Positions 33,744 through 41,551 of a stretch of DNA of 64,000 bases are shown here, piece after piece (the first letter of the stretch is position 1; each line of letters begins with the position of its first letter). Both the position numbers and the translations under genes were made by a program. Under the pieces are notes generated by a model. The model was not told the origin of the DNA. It did no database searches and worked only from the letters and a program-made list of their open reading frames with translations. This DNA is from Pseudomonadota bacterium (GTDB lineage: Bacteria; Pseudomonadota; Alphaproteobacteria; Rhizobiales; Xanthobacteraceae): NCBI GenBank assembly GCA_023404675.1, contig JAEYAW010000039.1, positions 4,824 through 68,823 on the forward strand, written 5' to 3'.

Positions 33744-34079
33744 ATGAGCATCGAGCAATTCATCGACAACGAAGTGAAGTCCAACGACGTCGTGCTGTTC
33801 ATGAAGGGCACGCCGCAGTTTCCGCAGTGCGGCTTTTCCGGTCAGGTCGTGCAGATCCTCGACCACATCGGCGTGCCCTATAAGGGCCTCAACGTGCTGG
33901 ACTCCGCCGATCTTCGCGACGGCATCAAGGTCTACTCGAACTGGCCGACCATCCCCCAGCTCTACGTGAAGGGCGAGTTTGTCGGCGGCTGCGATATCGT
34001 GCGCGAGATGTTCCAGGCTGGCGAGTTGCAGGCGCTGTTCGCCGAGAATGGCATCGCGGTGGATCAGGCTGCCGAGTGA
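33744..34079 (+). CDS. grxD: Monothiol glutaredoxin (Grx4 family)
   Basis: 111 residues with the CGFS active site (C29) in GTPQFPQCGFSGQ. Further marks: WPTIPQLYVKGEF, and GGCDI in the glutathione-binding turn. These proteins carry a [2Fe-2S] cluster with glutathione and with BolA partners. ATG 33744 is the family start; GGGAAAAAGCC supplies only a weak ribosome-binding site. The upstream region shares a divergent promoter area with egtB (255 bases) and contains an A+T-rich TATCTATATATTC stretch. The macrodomain gene overlaps its stop codon. Confidence 0.96.
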   Translation: MSIEQFIDNEVKSNDVVLFMKGTPQFPQCGFSGQVVQILDHIGVPYKGLNVLDSADLRDGIKVYSNWPTIPQLYVKGEFVGGCDIVREMFQAGELQALFAENGIAVDQAAE

Positions 34080-34618
34080 TCCAGCCGGTCGGGCGGCGAA
34101 TATTCGGCGCCGCGCGACTTGAGATCGTGGTGGCCGACATCACGATCCTGGCTGTTGACGCTATCGTGAACGCCGCCAACACCTCGCTGCTGGGCGGGGG
34201 CGGCGTTGACGGCGCGATTCACCGGGCTGCGGGTCCCGGCCTTCTCGATGAGTGCCGGACGCTCAACGGATGCGCCACCGGGGATGCCAAAATGACCCGC
34301 GGCTACAACCTGCTGGCGCGCCATGTGATCCACGCGGTCGGGCCGGTCTGGCACGGCGGACTGGATGACGAGGACGAACTGCTGTCCTCCTGCTACCGCC
34401 GCAGTCTGGAGATCGCCGGGGCCCACCGCCTCGGCTCGATCGGGTTCCCTGCCATCTCCACGGGCGTTTACCGGTTTCCGCCGCGCCGGGCGGCGACCAT
34501 CGCAACGCAGACTGTCCGTGACAGCCTGACGGACGCGGCAAGCATCTCCAATGTCATATTCTGCTGTTTTTCCGAGGCAAGCGCCCGGTTGCATGCCGAG
34601 GCGCTGGCGCGCCTTTGA
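34076..34618 (+). CDS. Macrodomain protein, O-acetyl-ADP-ribose deacetylase type
   Basis: 180 residues of the YmdB/MacroD class that binds ADP-ribose and removes acetyl or ADP-ribosyl groups. The hallmark NAANTSLLGGGGVDGAIHRA occupies about residues 33-52; the second binding loop is SIGFPAISTGVYRFP. The GTG start at 34076 overlaps the grxD stop (GTGA), so translation is coupled to grxD. Such coupling to a monothiol glutaredoxin suggests shared stress expression, but no direct link is known. Confidence 0.92.
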   Translation: MIQPVGRRIFGAARLEIVVADITILAVDAIVNAANTSLLGGGGVDGAIHRAAGPGLLDECRTLNGCATGDAKMTRGYNLLARHVIHAVGPVWHGGLDDEDELLSSCYRRSLEIAGAHRLGSIGFPAISTGVYRFPPRRAATIATQTVRDSLTDAASISNVIFCCFSEASARLHAEALARL

Positions 34619-34724
34619 CCGCTTGCATGCGGACATCGGCCTTCACTACAATTTGTTAAATTGATCAGCTTTCGCGACCGGTGCTATCCGGGCGTATCGA
34701 GCTTCCAATGAAGGTCACAATTGC

Positions 34725-36035
34725 ATGACTGGATTCGAGAAACGCCGCTCCGGATTGTCACGCCGTCAGGCTCTGGTTGGTATGGGCGTGGCGCTGGGCG
34801 CTCCCGCCATCCTGACGGGCCGGGCGACGGCGGCGAATTTCGATCCGCCCAAAGGCGGTGTGCTGTCGAAGGCGAAGCTCGACGCCATCGGTGACTATTT
34901 CCGCAACGAGATCGCCACCGACAAGATCCCCGGGGCGATCGTCTACATCGAGCAGTACGGCAAGCCGGTGTTCGACGGCTATTTCGGCGTCCGCAACGTC
35001 GCGACCAACGAGCCGATGACGCCGGATACGATCTTCCGCATCTATTCGATGACCAAGCCGGTGACCTCGGTCGCGGCGATGATGCTGATCGAAGAGGGCA
35101 GGCTGAAACTGGACGATCCGGTCGCGAAATTCATCCCCGCGTTTGCCGAGACCAAGGTCGGCGTCGAGGTGAAGGGCGAGGACGGCCAGCCGACGCTGAA
35201 GCTGGAGCCGCTGAAGCGCCCGATCCTGGTGCGCGATCTGCTGCTGCATACATCGGGCATCACTTACGGATTTTACGGCGACTCGCTGGTGCGCAAGGCC
35301 TACAAGGCCGCCGAGATCTACGCCGGCGATTTCGACAACGCCGAGTTCGTGGAGCGCATCGCACGCCTGCCCACGCAAGAGCAGCCCGGCACGCTGTGGG
35401 ACTATGGCCATTCCACCGACGTGCTTGGCCGTATCCTCGAGATCGTGTCCGGCAAGTCGCTGTATGAGTTCGAGAAGGAGCGGCTGTTCGATCCGCTCGG
35501 CATGAAGGACACCGGATACTACGTCTACGACAAGTCCAAATGGGATCGGATCGCGGAGCCGCTTCCAAAGGACGGCGATTTCCGCACCGGCATGGTGCGT
35601 AATCCGCGGGTTTGGAAAAAATGGCAATCCGGCACCGGAGGCCTGGTGTCGACGATCCGGGACTTCTCCACCTTTGCGCGCCTCATCCTGCACAAGGGCA
35701 CGCTGGATGGCCGGCAGTATCTCAAGCCGGAGACATTCGCAGCGATGGCCACCGATCACATCGGTCCGGGCTCCGGCGTCGCGCGCGACTATTTCTATTT
35801 CCCCGGTGACGGCTTTGGCTTCGGCTATGGCCTCGCGGTCCGGACTGATCCCGGCAACGCCAAGCCGCCGCCGCCGGGCTCGCTCGGCGAACTGAAATGG
35901 GATGGGGCGGGGGGCACCTATTTCATCGTCGATCCGGCGCAGGACATGTTCATGGTGCTGATGATCCAGACCCCGACCGAGCGCGAGCGCATCAAGCCTG
36001 CTCTCAAGCGGATGATCTATGACGCGCTGGTGTGA
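34725..36035 (+). CDS. Exported serine hydrolase, beta-lactamase class C fold
   Basis: 436 residues. The N-terminus RRSGLSRRQALVGMGVALGA is a likely Tat signal ending near ATA at 36. The active-site SxxK is SMTK at 108-111 and the Tyr motif is WDYGHS; HTSGITYGF and GSGVARDYF are typical of the EstB/LACTB group rather than true AmpC. Expected to be an esterase or peptidase of unknown substrate. A non-exported paralogue is at 62494. Neighbours: macrodomain gene upstream, DJ-1 gene downstream, all on the plus strand. Confidence 0.92.
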   Translation: MTGFEKRRSGLSRRQALVGMGVALGAPAILTGRATAANFDPPKGGVLSKAKLDAIGDYFRNEIATDKIPGAIVYIEQYGKPVFDGYFGVRNVATNEPMTPDTIFRIYSMTKPVTSVAAMMLIEEGRLKLDDPVAKFIPAFAETKVGVEVKGEDGQPTLKLEPLKRPILVRDLLLHTSGITYGFYGDSLVRKAYKAAEIYAGDFDNAEFVERIARLPTQEQPGTLWDYGHSTDVLGRILEIVSGKSLYEFEKERLFDPLGMKDTGYYVYDKSKWDRIAEPLPKDGDFRTGMVRNPRVWKKWQSGTGGLVSTIRDFSTFARLILHKGTLDGRQYLKPETFAAMATDHIGPGSGVARDYFYFPGDGFGFGYGLAVRTDPGNAKPPPPGSLGELKWDGAGGTYFIVDPAQDMFMVLMIQTPTERERIKPALKRMIYDALV

Positions 36036-36180
36036 TGGCTGATTGACAGCCGGCGTGATCGGCCGCACGTTCCCGCCATCCGCGTGACTGGCGCTGCACG
36101 AAGATGGGCCACCATCGGGAAGCGCGGATCGTTGTGAGCCGCGCGCCTGGGCATCGTCTCCCATGGACCGGAGGTCTGCG

Positions 36181-36864
36181 ATGCGCGTCGTGATGCTGCT
36201 CTATCCCCGTTTGACCCAACTCGATCTGACCGGGCCGTTCGAGGTCTTTGCACGTTTTCAGGAACTCGAACGTCACCTCGTCTGGAAGACGACCGACGCC
36301 GTGCCGGACGGCGGTGGCCTGCGCCTTCTGCCGTCGACCGATTTCGCCTCCTGTCCGCAGGCGGACATTCTGTTCGTGCCCGGCGGGCCGGGGCAGGCGG
36401 CGTTGATGGACGACGAGGAGACGCTTGCCTTCCTGCGGCGGCAAGCGCAGGGCGCAGCTTACGTCACGTCGGTCTGCACCGGATCGCTGGTGCTGGCGGC
36501 TGCCGGACTTCTGACGGGCTACCGCGCAACCTGCCACTGGCTGTCGCTTGGCCAGCTCGGCTATTTCGGCTGCGTGCCGGTGGCCGAGCGCGTCGTGGTG
36601 GACCGCAACCGCGTCACCGGCGCGGGCGTCACGTCGGGCATCGATTTCGCGTTGACGCTGTGCGCGCATCTGTTCGGAGAGGAGCGGGCACGCGCCGCGC
36701 AACTCGCGATGGAGTACGATCCGAAGCCGCCGTTCCGGTCCGGCTCGCCGACGGTCGCCGACGCTGTGCTGGTGGAAAAAGTCCGCAGCCGGGTCGCGCC
36801 CTTTCAGGCCAAGCGCGAGGAGATCGCGATAAGGGCGGCGGCGCGGCTGGGCGCGGTGGACTGA
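36181..36864 (+). CDS. DJ-1/PfpI family protein, isonitrile hydratase-like
   Basis: About 227 residues. Nucleophile elbow SVCTGSLVLAAAGLL with C99 and T100, and an acidic D15 in TQLDLTGPFEVF, fit the InhA (cyclohexyl isocyanide hydratase) branch rather than chaperone-type DJ-1. TCHWLSLGQLGYFG and GVTSGIDFALTL are also typical. The open frame begins at 36163, but CGGAGG lies six bases before ATG 36181, deciding that start. Whether isonitriles are the natural substrate is uncertain. It ends in a bidirectional terminator facing rpsD. Confidence 0.9.
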   Translation: MRVVMLLYPRLTQLDLTGPFEVFARFQELERHLVWKTTDAVPDGGGLRLLPSTDFASCPQADILFVPGGPGQAALMDDEETLAFLRRQAQGAAYVTSVCTGSLVLAAAGLLTGYRATCHWLSLGQLGYFGCVPVAERVVVDRNRVTGAGVTSGIDFALTLCAHLFGEERARAAQLAMEYDPKPPFRSGSPTVADAVLVEKVRSRVAPFQAKREEIAIRAAARLGAVD

Positions 36865-36878
36865 GGCGTGGTCGCAAC

Positions 36879-36908
36879 AAAAAGGCCGCCTCGAAGGGCG
36901 GCCTTTTG
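36879..36908. terminator. Bidirectional terminator
   Basis: AAAAGGCCGCC at 36880-36890 and GGCGGCCTTTT at 36897-36907 pair around TCGAAG, with T-tracts on both strands. Serves the DJ-1 gene and rpsD, which converge here. Confidence 0.92.
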
Positions 36909-36937
36909 TAGAGGATCGGGGATCGTCGCGCGAAAAA

Positions 36938-37555
36938 TCAGCGCGAATAGAATTCGACGATCAGGTGCGGTTCCATCTGCACCGGGAACGGTACATCCGA
37001 CAGGCCGGGGATACGCTGGAACTTGGCGGTCTGCTTGCCGTGGTCGAACTCGATGAAGTCCGGCACGTCGCGCTCGGCGAGCTGGTTGGCTTCCAGAACC
37101 AGCGTGAGCTGCTTGGAGGCTTCCTTGACCTCGATCACGTCGCCGACCTTCAGGCGATAGCTCGGGATGTTGACCCGGCGGCCGTTCACCTTGATGTGGC
37201 CGTGGTTGATGAACTGGCGCGCGGCGAACATGGTCGACACGAACTTGGCGCGATAGACCACGGTGTCGAGGCGGCGCTCCAAGAGGCCGATCAGATTCTC
37301 GCCCGAGTCGCCCTTGAGGCGGGTCGCCTCCACGTAGATGGCGTGGAACTGCCGCTCGGAGATGTTGGCATAATAGCCCTTGAGCTTCTGCTTGGCGCGA
37401 AGCTGCACGCCAAAGTCGGAGAGCTTGCCCTTGCGGCGCTGGCCGTGCTGGCCGGGGCCGTATTCGCGCTTGTTGACCGGGCTCTTGGGACGGCCCCAGA
37501 TATTCTGGCCCATCCGGCGGTCGATTTTGTACTTGGCTTCACTACGCTTTGTCAT
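36938..37555 (-). CDS. rpsD: 30S ribosomal protein S4
   Basis: Primary 16S-binding ribosomal protein, 205 residues, complete. Recognisable from NKREYGPGQHGQRRKGKLSD, KQKLKGYYANISERQF, LLERRLDTVVYRAKF and the S4 RNA-binding fold VNGRRVNIPSYRLKVGD, ending in the conserved HLIVEFYSR. Here it is a single gene, apart from the alpha operon, as usual in alphaproteobacteria. The 222-base region upstream contains a terminator of the preceding cupin gene. Confidence 0.99.
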   Translation of the reverse strand: MTKRSEAKYKIDRRMGQNIWGRPKSPVNKREYGPGQHGQRRKGKLSDFGVQLRAKQKLKGYYANISERQFHAIYVEATRLKGDSGENLIGLLERRLDTVVYRAKFVSTMFAARQFINHGHIKVNGRRVNIPSYRLKVGDVIEVKEASKQLTLVLEANQLAERDVPDFIEFDHGKQTAKFQRIPGLSDVPFPVQMEPHLIVEFYSR

Positions 37556-37689
37556 CGCGTCCTCAGGTTAAGGAGTCAGGGTTTGAGGAAACGCGCCCTC
37601 CTGTGCGCGGGAAGTCTCGAAAGGACTTTCCGGGCCGACAGGCTCACCTCATCAAGCGAAAAAGGCGAGCCGCGGGTCGCGAAACGCAA

Positions 37690-37711
37690 CGCGGGCCGTA
37701 AACGGCCCGCG
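37690..37711 (-). terminator. GC hairpin downstream of the cupin gene
   Basis: CGCGGGCCGT and ACGGCCCGCG are perfect complements around AA (nine to ten pairs). On the minus strand it lies 67 bases after the cupin stop, followed by TTGCGTTTCG; this is a weak T-tract, but it would insulate rpsD. Confidence 0.5.
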
Positions 37712-37777
37712 AAGCAGGGTGCTTCTATGCGGAACGGGGCGGACTGTCAAATATCCGACACCTGCCGCCGACCGGAC

Positions 37778-38164
37778 TCACGGGGCCGGCGTTGCCAGCG
37801 GCTTGCCGCGCTCGACCACGTAGATGCCGAGCACCTTCATGCTTTTGTCGCCATGGACCTTGGCGTCATGAACCACGCCGGCCGGGATGACATAGGAATC
37901 GCCGGCCTTGATGACCTTGGTCGGCTGGCCGTCCACCACGAGTTCGGCCTCGCCTTCCAGCATATAGCCGGTTTCGATGCCGGGGTGCGTGTGCCGTCCC
38001 GCCGCGCCACCGGGCGGGACCTCGGCGATGGCCGTATAGGTCGTGTAGTTGTCAGGGAACTCGATCTTCTGCAGCGGCGTCCGCTTGATGCCGCCCTGCT
38101 GCGCGAGCGCGGTCCCGCCAATGACAACGACAGCGGCGAGGCCGATTCCGGCGATCAGTCTCAT
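37778..38164 (-). CDS. Exported cupin-domain protein
   Basis: 128 residues. Signal peptide about 1-21 (IAGIGLAAVVVIGGTALAQ). The cupin 2 barrel has motif 1 as GRHTHPGIETGYMLEGEAE with three candidate metal ligands (two His, one Glu) and motif 2 as GDSYVIPAGVVHDAKVHG with a fourth His. A small periplasmic metal-binding protein of unknown reaction; related proteins are often listed as quercetinase-like without evidence. It is followed by its own hairpin before rpsD and lies 98 bases after murI. Confidence 0.88.
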   Translation of the reverse strand: MRLIAGIGLAAVVVIGGTALAQQGGIKRTPLQKIEFPDNYTTYTAIAEVPPGGAAGRHTHPGIETGYMLEGEAELVVDGQPTKVIKAGDSYVIPAGVVHDAKVHGDKSMKVLGIYVVERGKPLATPAP

Positions 38165-38237
38165 TCGTTCCTCCCGATGGTCTGATTGTTGTTTGGCTCT
38201 GAGGCCATCGCGACGGTATCAGACAACGGGAAGCCGC

Positions 38238-38263
38238 AGAAGAAGCCGGATCGGCATCCGGCT
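38238..38263 (-). terminator. Terminator of murI
   Basis: AGCCGGAT at 38244-38251 and ATCCGGCT at 38256-38263 form a perfect 8-bp stem with a four-base loop overlapping the murI stop; TCTTCT follows on the minus strand. Confidence 0.55.
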
Positions 38264-39045
38264 CAGGCGGCCAGCGTGCCGCGCAGAAAAGCGTTCAGGT
38301 GGCCCGCGATGGGATGCGTCCGTCCGGAAGTGAAGATCAACCGGCATTCGCTCGCGGGCGCGGCAGGCGTGCTGCCGAGCAGATCGAAGGTGCGGCGGGC
38401 GATAGCGGGAGCGGGGTCGATCCAGTCCACCGGCCACGGGGCAAGCGCGGCGAGGCGGTCCAGCAGCAGCGGATAGTGGGTGCAGGCCAGCACGACCGTG
38501 TCGGTCCGCGCCGCACCGTCGAGGAAGCATGGCGCGATCTCGGAGACGATGGCGTCATCGGGCACGGTGCCGCCCGCCAGCACCGTCTCGGCCAGGGTCG
38601 CCAGCCTCGTCGAGCCGACCAGCGTGACCTCGCAGCCCTGCCCGAAATCGCGGATCAGACGGCGCGTGTATTCGCGCTGCACGGTGCCCTCAGTGCCGAG
38701 CACCGAGACGCGGTGGCTCTTCGAGCGAGCACAGGCCGGCTTGATGGCGGGAACCGTGCCGACGAAAGGCACTGAATAAGCGGCGCGGAGTTGCGGCAGC
38801 ACCAGTGTCGAAGCGGTGTTGCAGGCGATGACAATAACGTTGGGCTGATGTTCGGCAATCAGGCCGCCCATCAGCGGTACGAGGCGCTCGACCAGCGCCG
38901 TCTCGGTCTTCAGCCCATAGGGAAAGAAGGCATCGTCCGCGACATAGACATAGCGGTAGCCGGGGCGCGCGTTCACCAGTTCGCGCAGCACCGTGAGGCC
39001 GCCCAGGCCGGAATCGAAGACAAGAATGGTCGCGGGATGAGCCAC
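38263..39045 (-). CDS. murI: Glutamate racemase
   Basis: Makes D-glutamate for peptidoglycan, 260 residues. The two catalytic cysteines are C75 in VIACNTAST and C188 in VLACTHYPLL; FDSGLGGLTVL near the start and ADDAFFPYG are family marks. Cytosolic and essential in most bacteria. Located 92 bases after purB on the same strand, with a terminator at its end, so a purB-murI transcript is possible. Confidence 0.96.
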   Translation of the reverse strand: MAHPATILVFDSGLGGLTVLRELVNARPGYRYVYVADDAFFPYGLKTETALVERLVPLMGGLIAEHQPNVIVIACNTASTLVLPQLRAAYSVPFVGTVPAIKPACARSKSHRVSVLGTEGTVQREYTRRLIRDFGQGCEVTLVGSTRLATLAETVLAGGTVPDDAIVSEIAPCFLDGAARTDTVVLACTHYPLLLDRLAALAPWPVDWIDPAPAIARRTFDLLGSTPAAPASECRLIFTSGRTHPIAGHLNAFLRGTLAA

Positions 39046-39137
39046 CCGGGTACCTTAGCTCGGTCAGCGTTACTTTTCGGTTGTCGCCGCTGCCGCGCAT
39101 GAGATGTCGCGTGCAACGGCGGCGGGATTGCGGCGCC

Positions 39138-40445
39138 TCAGACTTCGCCGAACACCCGGCGGAAGATCGTATCGACGTGCTTGAAATGGTAGCCGAGGTC
39201 GAACTGCTCGTCGATATCGGCCTCGCTCAGGTACTTGCGCACGTCCCCATCGGCCTTGAGCAGGGTGCGGAAGTCGCCTTCGCCGCGCCAGACCGGCATC
39301 GCGTTGCGCTGCACGAGCCTGTAGGAATCCTCGCGGCTCGCGCCCTTCTGGGTCAGTGCCAGCAGCACGCGCTGGGAATGCACCAGCCCGCCGAGGCGGT
39401 CGAGGTTCTTCATCATGTTCTGCGGATAGACCAGCAGCTTGTCGATCACGCCGGTGAGGCGGTTCAGCGCGAAGTCGAGCGTCACCGTGGCGTCCGGTCC
39501 GAACATGCGCTCGGCCGAGGAGTGGGAAATGTCCCGCTCGTGCCACAGCACAACGTTCTCAAGCGCCGGCGTCACATAGGCCCGCACCATGCGCGACAGG
39601 CCGGTGATGTTCTCGGTCAGCACCGGGTTGCGCTTGTGCGGCATCGCCGACGAGCCTTTCTGGCCCTCCGAGAAGAACTCTTCCGCTTCCAGCACCTCGG
39701 TGCGCTGCATGTGCCGCACTTCGACCGCGAGGCGCTCCATGGAGGAGGCGACCACGCCAAGGGTCGCGAAGAACATGGCGTGGCGGTCGCGCGGGATCAC
39801 CTGCGTCGAGATCGGCTCGGGCTCCAGACCCATCGCCCTGGCGACATGTTCCTCCACGCGCGGGTCGATCTGGGCGAAGGTGCCCACCGCCCCCGAAATG
39901 GCGCAGGTCGCGACCTCCTTGCGCGCGGCGACCAGCCGGTCGCGGGCGCGGGTGAATTCGGCATAGGCATAGGCGAGCTTGAGACCGAAGGTGACCGGCT
40001 CCGCATGGATGCCGTGGGAGCGGCCGATGGTCGGGGTGAGCTTGTGCTCGAACGCTCGGCGCTTCAGCGCGGCCAGCAGGTTGTCCACGTCCTTGATCAG
40101 GATATCGGCGGCGCGGGTGAGCTGGACGTTCAGGCAGGTGTCCAGCACATCCGAGGAGGTCATGCCCTGATGGACGAAACGGGCATCGGGGCCGACGATC
40201 TCGGCCAGATGGGTCAGGAAGGCGATGACGTCGTGCTTGGTCTCGCGCTCGATGGCGTCGATCCGGTCCACATCGAACACGGCATCCTTCGCCTTGGCCC
40301 AGATCGTCTTCGCGGAATCCTTCGGGATAACGCCCAATTCCGCCATGGCATCAGCGGCATGCGCCTCGATCTCGAACCAGATCTTGAAACGGGTCTGCGG
40401 CTCCCAGATGGACGCCATCTCGGGGCGGGTATAGCGCGGGATCAT
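39138..40445 (-). CDS. purB: Adenylosuccinate lyase
   Basis: Cleaves SAICAR to AICAR in IMP synthesis and adenylosuccinate to AMP. 435 residues, the short bacterial form. The fumarase/aspartase signature is GSSAMPHKRNP, and GRSHGIHAEPVTFG and QGMTSSDVLDT complete the active site. ATG 40445 (MIPRYTRPEM) is the family start; the open frame to 40496 is ignored. Other purine genes are at 55979-62466 in this window, about 15 kb away. Confidence 0.97.
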   Translation of the reverse strand: MIPRYTRPEMASIWEPQTRFKIWFEIEAHAADAMAELGVIPKDSAKTIWAKAKDAVFDVDRIDAIERETKHDVIAFLTHLAEIVGPDARFVHQGMTSSDVLDTCLNVQLTRAADILIKDVDNLLAALKRRAFEHKLTPTIGRSHGIHAEPVTFGLKLAYAYAEFTRARDRLVAARKEVATCAISGAVGTFAQIDPRVEEHVARAMGLEPEPISTQVIPRDRHAMFFATLGVVASSMERLAVEVRHMQRTEVLEAEEFFSEGQKGSSAMPHKRNPVLTENITGLSRMVRAYVTPALENVVLWHERDISHSSAERMFGPDATVTLDFALNRLTGVIDKLLVYPQNMMKNLDRLGGLVHSQRVLLALTQKGASREDSYRLVQRNAMPVWRGEGDFRTLLKADGDVRKYLSEADIDEQFDLGYHFKHVDTIFRRVFGEV

Positions 40446-40560
40446 GGACGGAATTCCTTTCGGCCATCCGTTAGCAGAGGCGCGCCGCAGGTACAAACAT
40501 CATCGGCGGGCGCCCTCCGGAGATTGCGAAGGGAGAAATCGTCCATCACTCACGCGATGG

Positions 40561-40590
40561 TGACTGACAGATATTGAAATCTGTCAGTCA
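40561..40590. promoter_or_regulatory. Perfect 12+12 bp palindromic operator
   Basis: TGACTGACAGAT at 40561-40572 and ATCTGTCAGTCA at 40579-40590 are exact reverse complements around ATTGAA. It lies between the divergent purB gene and the 51-codon gene/TetR pair, with no T-tract after it. TetR-type repressors bind palindromes of this size, so the gene at 40931 is the probable ligand protein. Confidence 0.7.
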
Positions 40591-40681
40591 AAGTTCTAAG
40601 TCACTCTCCAACAGACGGACGGCATGAGGCTGCGGGTTATGCCCTGCGCGGCGCTCATGCAGAGGCAGAAGGAGCAGGGTG

Positions 40682-40837
40682 ATGTCGGTGTTGGAACTCG
40701 GAGGGTTTTTCCTCCTTTGTGAACAATGGCTTGCAACATGGATCGGGCAGCGGTTCAGCCGCGGCGAGGGCAGCTCCGAGGCTGCCGAGGCGAATCTTGA
40801 GGACGACGCGGAGACTTATCAGTCCTCGTGCTGCTAG
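40682..40837 (+). CDS. Small 51-residue protein, probably co-transcribed with TetR gene
   Basis: ATG 40682 is preceded by AAGGAG at 40669-40674 (seven-base spacing) and opens 51 codons to TAG 40835-40837. The protein starts with a hydrophobic/aromatic stretch (SVLELGGFFLLCEQWLATWI), continues acidic (EANLEDDAETYQ) and ends in SSCC, so it carries three cysteines. It resembles no family I know; a membrane-associated or metal/thiol role is only suggested by composition. It lies between a strong palindromic operator and the TetR gene at 40931. Confidence 0.6.
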   Translation: MSVLELGGFFLLCEQWLATWIGQRFSRGEGSSEAAEANLEDDAETYQSSCC

Positions 40838-40930
40838 CGCAGGGTCGCTTGGCCTCCGCGCTCTGGGGGCTTGGCGAGCGGTCTGATCGTCGTATGCTGG
40901 TCATGAAGTCGAACGGGGTCGAGGGGCACC

Positions 40931-41533
40931 ATGAACGAAGCGGTTCTCACACCGGAAAAAGTTCTGGACGTCACGGAGGACGTGCTGCGGCGCTATGGCC
41001 TCGCCAAGGCGACGGTCGTGGACGTGGCGCGTGCGCTGGACGTCAGCCACGGCAGCGTCTACCGGCACTTTTCCAGCAAGGCTTCGCTCCGCAACGCGGT
41101 CGCCAAACGCTGGCTCGATCGCGTCAACGCTCCGCTCGTCGCCATTCTTGAGGGATCGGAGCCGGCGCCGAAGAAGCTCGACCTGTGGCTCCGGGCGCTG
41201 TTCGACAGCAAACATCGGCGCGTGTCGGAAGACCCTGAGATGTTCAACACCTACCTCGCATTGGCACGCGAGGCCTGCGAGGTGGTGAAGGATCACAAGG
41301 GCTGCCTCGTGGGTCAGATCGCGCAGATCCTCCGTCAGGGTGTTGAGGAAGGCAGCCTCGCGATCGAGGCTCCCGACGCAACGGCTCAGGCGATCTTCGA
41401 TGCGACCTCGCGCTTCCATCACCCGGGCTTTGCCAGCGAGTGGAGCGAAACGGAATGTCACGTCCGGGTCGATGCGGTGATCACGCTGATCATGCGCGGA
41501 ATCGTGGCGAGGCCCGGACAGGCTGGCGGCTAG
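40931..41533 (+). CDS. TetR family transcriptional regulator
   Basis: 200 residues. The helix-turn-helix at about 10-55 reads LAKATVVDVARALDVSHGSV then YRHFSSKASLR. The C-terminal domain resembles the TetR_C_7-like group (LREACEVVKDHKG, IFDATSRFHHP). Related regulators in gammaproteobacteria (YjdC-like) are uncharacterised. It follows a palindromic operator and the 51-codon gene on the same strand, so autoregulation of that unit is likely. Target and ligand unknown. Confidence 0.9.
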   Translation: MNEAVLTPEKVLDVTEDVLRRYGLAKATVVDVARALDVSHGSVYRHFSSKASLRNAVAKRWLDRVNAPLVAILEGSEPAPKKLDLWLRALFDSKHRRVSEDPEMFNTYLALAREACEVVKDHKGCLVGQIAQILRQGVEEGSLAIEAPDATAQAIFDATSRFHHPGFASEWSETECHVRVDAVITLIMRGIVARPGQAGG

Positions 41534-41551
41534 TTCACGGTCGGGATCGCT

